Below are positions 58,557 to 64,000 of a stretch of 64,000 nt of DNA, one piece after another. The stretch's first letter is position 1. The number at the start of each line of letters is the position of its first letter. The notes under the pieces are model-generated. The model was not told the DNA's origin and did not search any database. It saw nothing but the letters and a program-made list of their open reading frames with translations. The stretch spans positions 1-64,000 of the forward strand of contig JAUVVG010000017.1 in assembly GCA_030604735.1 (NCBI GenBank). The letters run 5' to 3'. Origin of the DNA: Azoarcus sp. Lineage in GTDB: Bacteria > Pseudomonadota > Gammaproteobacteria > Burkholderiales > Rhodocyclaceae. A program made the position numbers and the translations under genes.

Positions 58557-60857
58557 ATGGATCAGGATTTCATCACCGCCGCGCTCGACTATCACCGCTC
58601 GCCGACCCGCGGCAAGATTTCGGTCGTACCGACCAAAGGCTTGACCAACCAGCGCGATCTGGCGCTGGCCTACTCGCCCGGTGTGGCCGCCGCCTGTGAC
58701 GCGATCGTCGCCGACCCGGGCCAGGCCCGGGAGCTGACCTCGCGCGGCAACCTGGTCGGGGTCGTCACCAACGGCACCGCGGTGCTGGGCCTGGGCAATA
58801 TCGGTCCGCTCGCGTCCAAGCCGGTGATGGAAGGCAAGGGCTGCCTGTTCAAGAAGTTCGCCAATATCGACGTGTTCGATATCGAGCTGAACGAGAACGA
58901 TCCGGACAAGCTGATCGACATCATCGCGTCGCTCGAACCGACCCTGGGCGGGATCAACCTCGAGGACATCAAGGCGCCGGAGTGCTTCTACATCGAGCAG
59001 AAATTGCGCGAGCGGATGAACATCCCGGTTTTCCACGATGACCAGCACGGCACTGCGATCATTTCGGCGGCCGGCCTGTTGAATGGGTTGATGGTCGTCG
59101 GCAAGCAGATCGACCAGGTCAAGCTGGTTTGCTCGGGTGCGGGCGCGGCCGCGATCGCCTGCCTCGACGTGATGGTCGGCCTCGGCTTGAAGCGTGAGAA
59201 CGGCTATGTGTGCGATTCGCGCGGCGTGATCCGGGTTGGGCGTGACCAGAACATGGAGGCGAACAAGGCCCGCTATGCCCAGAAGACCGATGCGGCCACG
59301 CTGGCCGAGGTGATCGAGGGTGCGGACGTCTTCCTCGGTTTGTCCACCGCCGGCGTGCTCAAGCCGGAAATGGTGGCGAAGATGGCCGACAAGCCGTTGA
59401 TCTTCGCACTGGCGAATCCGAATCCGGAGATTCTGCCCGAGGACGCCAAGAAGATCCGTCCGGACTGCATCATCGCCACCGGCCGTTCGGATTATCCGAA
59501 CCAGGTGAACAACGTGCTGTGCTTCCCGTTCATCTTCCGCGGGGCGCTGGATGTGGGCGCGACCAAGATCACCGAGGAGATGAAGCTCGCCTGCGTCAAG
59601 GCGATCGCCGAACTCGCCCGTGCCGAGCAGAGCGACATCGTCGCCTCGGCCTATGGCGGCGCCGACCTGACCTTCGGCCCGGATTACATCATCCCCAAAC
59701 CCTTCGATCCGCGCCTGATCGTCAAGATCGCGCCGGCGGTGGCCAAGGCGGCGATGGACTCCGGGGTCGCCACCCAGCCGATCGAGGACTTCCAGGCCTA
59801 TATCGCCAGCCTGACCGACTTCGTCTATCAGTCCGGCATCGTGATGAAGCCGGTGTTCAACGCGGCCAAGGCGATCGCGCCCGAGCACAAGCGGGTGATC
59901 TTCGCCGAGGGCGAGGACGAGCGGGTGCTGCACGCGGTGCGGGTCATCATCGACGAGGAACTCGCCCGTCCGATCCTGATCGGCCGACCAAGCGTGATCG
60001 AGATGCGGATCAAGAAGATCGGCCTGAACCTGGTGCCGGAGCGTGATTTCGAGATCGTCAATCCGGAATCCGATCCGCGCTATCGCGACCTGTGGAACGA
60101 GTATTACCGCCTGATGAATCGTGACGGGGTCACGCCGGAGATCGCCAAGGCCAAGATGCGCCGCGACACCACGCTGATCGGCTGCATGCTGCTGCGCACC
60201 GGTGATGCCGATGCGATGGTGTGCGGCACCTTCGGCACCTACGAGTATCACCTCAAGCAGGTCGAGGATGTGATCGGCCTGGCCAAGGGCGCCAAGCTGC
60301 TGGCCGCGATGAATCTGTTGTTGCTGCCCAAACGGATGATTGCGATCAGCGACACCTATGTCAACGAAACCCCGGATCCGGAGCAGATCGCCGAGATCGC
60401 CCGCATGGCCGCAGAGGAGTTGCAGCGTTTCGGCATCGAGCCCCGCCTGGCCTTGCTGTCGCATTCGAACTTCGGCAGTTCCAACTCGGCCTCGGCGCGC
60501 AAGATGCGGGCCGCCCGCGAGATCCTGCGCGTTTCCCAGCCGGATCTGATTTGCGACGGCGAGATGCACGGCGATGCCGCGTTGGACCCCGCGATCCGCG
60601 ACCGGGTACATCCGGACTCGACCCTGTCTGGCGAGGCCAACCTGCTCGTGTTGCCCAACCTGGATGCGGCCAACATCTCGTTCAACCTGATGAAGATCGC
60701 CAACGGCGATGGCGTCTCGGTCGGCCCTATCCTGCTGGGAGCGGCCTTGCCGGTGAACATCCTGACGCCCTCCGCAACGGTACGCCGCCTGGTCAATATC
60801 ACCGCGATCTCGGTGGTCGACGCCCAAGAGCAGCGCCGGCGCGAGGCTCAGTCATAA
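58557..60857 (+). CDS. maeB: NADP-dependent malic enzyme, MaeB type
   Basis: The 766-residue product converts malate to pyruvate. The malic enzyme part runs to about 430 ([74 protein letters not shown]). A phosphotransacetylase-like domain follows from about 440 ([59 protein letters not shown]), as in long MaeB enzymes, where it is regulatory. GAGGGGGAG precedes the ATG. Divergent from the ParA-type gene. Confidence 0.97.
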   Translation: MDQDFITAALDYHRSPTRGKISVVPTKGLTNQRDLALAYSPGVAAACDAIVADPGQARELTSRGNLVGVVTNGTAVLGLGNIGPLASKPVMEGKGCLFKKFANIDVFDIELNENDPDKLIDIIASLEPTLGGINLEDIKAPECFYIEQKLRERMNIPVFHDDQHGTAIISAAGLLNGLMVVGKQIDQVKLVCSGAGAAAIACLDVMVGLGLKRENGYVCDSRGVIRVGRDQNMEANKARYAQKTDAATLAEVIEGADVFLGLSTAGVLKPEMVAKMADKPLIFALANPNPEILPEDAKKIRPDCIIATGRSDYPNQVNNVLCFPFIFRGALDVGATKITEEMKLACVKAIAELARAEQSDIVASAYGGADLTFGPDYIIPKPFDPRLIVKIAPAVAKAAMDSGVATQPIEDFQAYIASLTDFVYQSGIVMKPVFNAAKAIAPEHKRVIFAEGEDERVLHAVRVIIDEELARPILIGRPSVIEMRIKKIGLNLVPERDFEIVNPESDPRYRDLWNEYYRLMNRDGVTPEIAKAKMRRDTTLIGCMLLRTGDADAMVCGTFGTYEYHLKQVEDVIGLAKGAKLLAAMNLLLLPKRMIAISDTYVNETPDPEQIAEIARMAAEELQRFGIEPRLALLSHSNFGSSNSASARKMRAAREILRVSQPDLICDGEMHGDAALDPAIRDRVHPDSTLSGEANLLVLPNLDAANISFNLMKIANGDGVSVGPILLGAALPVNILTPSATVRRLVNITAISVVDAQEQRRREAQS

Positions 60858-61024
60858 GAGCATTAGCACACCATTGTCCGGTCCTATGGCCTGAGCTTGC
60901 AACTTGGTCAGTACCCCGAGCCGAAGAGCCACCCGCTGTGAGCGGGGGCTGGAAGGCGCGCCGGGGACGAGCGGGAGCAAGGTCATCGGGAACCGGGTGA
61001 TCCACAACCTACAAGGAGAATTTC

Positions 61025-61999
61025 ATGCCCCACGCGATTCGTATTCACCAGACCGGTGGTCCGGAAGTCCTGACCTGGGAAGAAGTGCCGCTGGCCGAGC
61101 CCGCCGAAGGCGAGGTTCGGCTGCGCCACGAAGCGGTCGGTCTGAACTACATCGACACCTATCACCGCTGCGGCATGTACCCGCTGTCGCTGCCCTCCGG
61201 CATCGGTCTGGAGGGCGCTGGCGTGGTCGAGGCGGTCGGCGCCGGGGTGACCGAACTCGCTCCCGGTGACCGGGTCGCCTATGCCGGCGGACCGATCGGT
61301 GCCTATGCCGAAGTGCGCAACATGCCGGCCGACCGGCTGCTGAAGCTGCCCGATGCGATCAGCTGTGAGCAAGGCGCGGCGATGATGCTGCAGGGGCTGA
61401 CCGCGCAATACCTGTTGCGTCGTACCTACCGGGTGCAGGCCGGCGATACCATCCTGATCCATGCCGCGGCCGGCGGGGTCGGGCTGATCGTGTGCCAGTG
61501 GGCCAAGGCCCTTGGCGCGACCGTGATCGGCACCGTCGGCTCGGACGAAAAGGCCGCGCTGGCCAAGGCGCACGGTTGCGACCATCCTATCGTCTATACC
61601 CGCGAGAATTTCGCCGAGCGGGTCAAGGAGATCACCGGTGGGGCAGGCTGTGCAGTCGTCTACGACTCGATCGGCAAGGACACCTTCATGGCCTCGCTCG
61701 ACTGCCTGCGCCCGCTTGGGATGATGGTGCTGTTCGGTGCGGCCTCGGGGGCGGTCCCGCCGGTCGACCTGCAGGTACTGGCGCAGAAGGGCTCGCTGTT
61801 TGTGACCCGGCCGACGCTGTTCACCTATGCCGCCAAGCGGGCCGACCTGGTCGCGATGGCCAACGACCTGTTCGATGTCGTCGTCTCCGGCAAGGTCAAG
61901 ATCGAGGTCAACCAGCGCTATCCGTTGCGCGAAGCGGTGCGGGCGCATGCCGACCTCGAAGCCCGACGCACCACCGGTTCGACGATTCTGCTGCCGTGA
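61025..61999 (+). CDS. qor: NADPH:quinone oxidoreductase (Qor/zinc-independent MDR)
   Basis: The 324-residue protein is a medium-chain oxidoreductase of the quinone reductase type. It has the VGLNYIDTYHRCGMYPL start, GIGLEGAGVVEAVGAGV, the NADPH loop ILIHAAAGGVGLIVCQWAKALGATVIGTVGS and GMMVLFGAASGAVPPVD. No zinc-binding cysteine set is present. AAGGAGA lies upstream of the ATG. The stop overlaps the next gene's possible GTG start. Confidence 0.95.
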   Translation: MPHAIRIHQTGGPEVLTWEEVPLAEPAEGEVRLRHEAVGLNYIDTYHRCGMYPLSLPSGIGLEGAGVVEAVGAGVTELAPGDRVAYAGGPIGAYAEVRNMPADRLLKLPDAISCEQGAAMMLQGLTAQYLLRRTYRVQAGDTILIHAAAGGVGLIVCQWAKALGATVIGTVGSDEKAALAKAHGCDHPIVYTRENFAERVKEITGGAGCAVVYDSIGKDTFMASLDCLRPLGMMVLFGAASGAVPPVDLQVLAQKGSLFVTRPTLFTYAAKRADLVAMANDLFDVVVSGKVKIEVNQRYPLREAVRAHADLEARRTTGSTILLP

Positions 62000-62412
62000 A
62001 GAAACCCTCCGTCGCGCAGCCAGGATTTGCCGCTACCCGGCAGGTCTCCATGGCGCTCCGGGGGGCTGTGCTGTTGCTGGCGTGCCTGCTGTGGCAGGGG
62101 TCAGCACTGGCGCAGCCGACCGGTGGCATGCTTAGCCCCTCCCAGGCGGCTTTCCTGCAGGCGGAGAACAAACGGATCGAGGATTACTTCGTTTCCCAGG
62201 TCGCGCGCATCGTCGGCGTCCCTCCGGAGCAGGTTCGCCGAGCGATGCCGGACGAGCGCCGTATCACTGCGGCGGTGTCGCGCCTGATCTCCGCGCTTGA
62301 GCGGGATCTCGGGCGGTCGCTTAGCGAAGTCGAGCAGTCACAGATTCACGCCGCCGACGCAGAACGACTCGCTGCATTGGCCCGAGTCAGGGAGGGCGCC
62401 TCAAGGCGCTGA
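61996..62412 (+). CDS. Small secreted or periplasmic protein of unknown function
   Basis: The frame offers GTG 61996 (138 residues, four-base overlap with qor, suggesting coupling) or ATG 62050 (120 residues). Either start gives a signal peptide (LRGAVLLLACLLWQGSALAQ). The mature part is about 100 residues, hydrophilic and helical (SQAAFLQAENKRIEDYFVSQVARIVG, ERRITAAVSRLISALERDLGRSLSEVEQSQIHAADAERLAAL). No domain recognised. It may be translated with qor. Confidence 0.6.
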   Translation: MKKPSVAQPGFAATRQVSMALRGAVLLLACLLWQGSALAQPTGGMLSPSQAAFLQAENKRIEDYFVSQVARIVGVPPEQVRRAMPDERRITAAVSRLISALERDLGRSLSEVEQSQIHAADAERLAALARVREGASRR

Positions 62413-62594
62413 GAACAATCCGGGCACGAAGCATGGCGATCCAGAGCGCGGTCCCGCGATGCGCAGCGAGCCGTCGGTGTCGGTTGCCCCCAGCGGCGAC
62501 TCTGTCCGAGCGCATGCCGCTGTTGGCGAACGTAGCGGCCGCGGGCCTCGCTGTCTGAGCCCGAAGGGCGAGTTCGAGGCCCGCAGCGAAGAGA

Positions 62595-62728
62595 GCCTTA
62601 CAGCGGCAGCGCGAGTGACAGTTGGAGCCAGAGGGGTAACTGACGCCGATGGCTCGCCGATGACACGCACCGTAAGTTCACATGGCGAAGCGCGCCTTAC
62701 AAGCGGCAGCGCGAGTGGCTGTCGGAGC
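62595..62728. repeat. Imperfect direct repeat upstream of dnaE
   Basis: GCCTTACAGCGGCAGCGCGA at 62595 recurs as GCCTTACAAGCGGCAGCGCG at 62694, and both copies continue through similar GTGGC/GTGAC and TGGAGC/CGGAGC stretches for about 34 bases. The rest between them is unrelated. It is not REP-like. Meaning unknown. Confidence 0.5.
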
Positions 62729-62825
62729 AGCGGGACGATCGGCATCAGCCGCTCGCCGGTGAGTGTGGTTCGCCAATGAGTCTGCACCAGCGCGCCAGCG
62801 CCGCTTGAGGCTAGGGCATCTCGGG

Positions 62826-62831
62826 TAGAAT
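62826..62831 (+). promoter_or_regulatory. Probable dnaE -10 element
   Basis: TAGAAT in GGGTAGAATTCCG ends only eight bases before the dnaE ATG. If it is the -10, transcription would start about two bases from the ATG, giving an almost leaderless mRNA. A TTGAGG 15 bases upstream is a weak -35. Confidence 0.4.
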
Positions 62832-62839
62832 TCCGCTCC

Positions 62840-64000
62840 ATGAGCTCAAGTCACGCCCCCCGTTTCGTCCACCTCCGTTTCCACTCCGAATACTCGATCC
62901 AGGACGGCATCGTCCAGATCGATCAGGCGGTCGCATCGGCTGCGGCCGATGGCATGCCGGCCCTCGGCATCTCCGATCTGGCCAACCTGTTCGGGATGGT
63001 CAAGTTCTACAAGGTCGCACGAGGCAAGGGCGTCAAACCCATTGTCGGCGTCGATGCCTGGATCACCAACGACGTCGACCGTGACAAGCCTTTCCGGGCA
63101 CTGCTCATCTGCCGCCATCGCGAGGGCTATGGCCAGTTGTGCGAGCTCCTGACCCGGGCCTACCTCGAGAACAAGCATAGGGGTCGGGCCGAGATGCGCA
63201 AGGAATGGTTCGGCAAGGGCGCTGCGAGCGGCCTGCTGTGCCTGTCCGGCGCGATGGCCGGCGACATCGGCCAGGCCATCATCAATGGCAACCCGGGCCT
63301 CGCGCGAGACCTGGCCACGCAATGGTCCGACCTGTTCCCGGGGGCCTTTTATATCGAACTGCAGCGGGCCGGCCATCCCGGCACCGAGAACTACATCCAG
63401 GCAGCGCTGCAGATCGCCGCCGAGTGCGCCCTGCCAGTGGTCGCGACCCATCCGGTGCAATTCCTCAAGCCGGACGACTTCAAGGCTCACGAAGCCCGGG
63501 TCTGCATCGCGCAAGGCTATGTGCTGGCCGACAAGCGCCGGCCCAAGGATTTCACGCCCGAGCAGTACTTCAAGACCCAGGACGAGATGTGCGCGCTGTT
63601 CGGTGACATCCCGGAGGCGCTCGAAAACGCGGTCGAGATCGCGCGACGTTGTTCGCTGACCGTGCAACTGGGCACGAATTTCCTGCCCCTGTTCCCGACG
63701 CCTGACGGCATGACGCTGGACGACTTTCTGGTGTTCGAGGCCAAGCGCGGCCTGGAAGAACGTCTGGTCGAACTCTACCCGGACGCTGACGAGCGCGCGC
63801 GCCAGCGTCCGCGCTACGAGGACAGGCTGCAGTTCGAGACCGACACCATCATTCAGATGGGTTTCCCCGGCTACTTCCTGATCGTGGCCGACTTCATCAT
63901 CTGGGCCAAGGAAAACGACGTCCCGGTCGGCCCGGGGCGCGGTTCCGGCGCCGGTTCGCTGGTCGCCTACAGCCTGCGCATCACCGATCTCGACCCGCTC
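62840..64000 (+). CDS. dnaE: DNA polymerase III alpha subunit (partial, 5' part)
   Basis: The gene starts at ATG 62840 and runs open to the right window edge; 387 codons are visible. The N-terminal PHP domain is clear ([57 protein letters not shown]), followed by the start of the polymerase core ([36 protein letters not shown]). It is the replicative polymerase subunit. Its C-terminal two thirds lie outside the window. Confidence 0.97.
   Translation, partial: MSSSHAPRFVHLRFHSEYSIQDGIVQIDQAVASAAADGMPALGISDLANLFGMVKFYKVARGKGVKPIVGVDAWITNDVDRDKPFRALLICRHREGYGQLCELLTRAYLENKHRGRAEMRKEWFGKGAASGLLCLSGAMAGDIGQAIINGNPGLARDLATQWSDLFPGAFYIELQRAGHPGTENYIQAALQIAAECALPVVATHPVQFLKPDDFKAHEARVCIAQGYVLADKRRPKDFTPEQYFKTQDEMCALFGDIPEALENAVEIARRCSLTVQLGTNFLPLFPTPDGMTLDDFLVFEAKRGLEERLVELYPDADERARQRPRYEDRLQFETDTIIQMGFPGYFLIVADFIIWAKENDVPVGPGRGSGAGSLVAYSLRITDLDPL

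Larger units (their letters stand above)
62413..62839. other. Gap upstream of dnaE
   Basis: No gene is supported; opposing open frames lack starts, motifs or ribosome sites. A direct repeat of about 34 bases is listed separately (62595-62728), and a TAGAAT -10-like hexamer lies at 62826-62831 immediately before dnaE. Confidence 0.5.

Noticed and set aside
57612-60827. A 1071-residue open frame on the minus strand running through maeB into the ParA-type gene
   Set aside because: Only the last 259 residues (57612-58391) have a family signature. The rest is antisense to the well-conserved maeB and is an artefact of high-GC codon use.

Overview
The window looks like a chromosomal segment of a high-GC betaproteobacterium, most likely Rhodocyclales (Azoarcus/Thauera-like). 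That placement is an inference from gene content: an exosortase-A (XrtA/PEP-CTERM) style exopolysaccharide locus, a pilB-pilC-pilD cluster, an H-NS protein of the short beta-proteobacterial type, and the rpsU-dnaG-rpoD operon divergent from tsaD. No phage, plasmid or CRISPR signature was seen.

Region 1 (about 1-22.3 kb) is accessory. Its backbone is an exosortase-linked polysaccharide/acyl module: a TIGR03790-type secreted protein, a giant membrane protein with three VanZ-like units fused to a heparinase II/III-type lyase, an asparagine-synthase-like amidotransferase without the catalytic cysteine, a PLP-dependent decarboxylase, an AMP-forming acyl-CoA ligase, an acyl carrier protein, a secreted parallel beta-helix protein and UDP-glucose dehydrogenase. 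The exosortase, glycosyltransferases and chain-length genes normally in such loci are not in the window. Scattered among these genes are four complete toxin-antitoxin modules (Phd/UPF0175-PIN, VapBC, HigBA, MNT/HEPN), a decayed RelE/ParE-like toxin, a Uma2 protein, a REP-associated tyrosine transposase in the middle of its REP elements, and a relic of a second TIGR03790-type gene. argB lies inside this stretch.

Region 2 (22.5-38.9 kb) is mostly housekeeping: Hsp20, a minus-strand run containing aspS, a response regulator with TPRs, a barnase-like RNase with a barstar-like inhibitor and nudB; an FmdB-type protein; the type IV pilus genes pilB, pilC and pilD; a CNNM/CorC transporter; a CcsA-like protein; ffh; a CinA-like protein; a YgjP-like protease; gloA; and a sensor-only membrane protein. 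REP elements reappear after ugd and between the FmdB gene and pilD.

Region 3 (39.2-64 kb) is conserved core: tRNA-Ile2(CAU), rpoD, dnaG, rpsU, tsaD, plsY, folB, an H-NS family gene, ybaK, xerD, proA, holA, lptE, leuS, uvrD, a ParA-type ATPase, maeB, qor and the 5' part of dnaE, which runs off the right edge. Strong hairpins mark several gene ends, and a TAGAAT -10-like hexamer recurs ahead of argB, the FmdB gene, folB, uvrD and dnaE.
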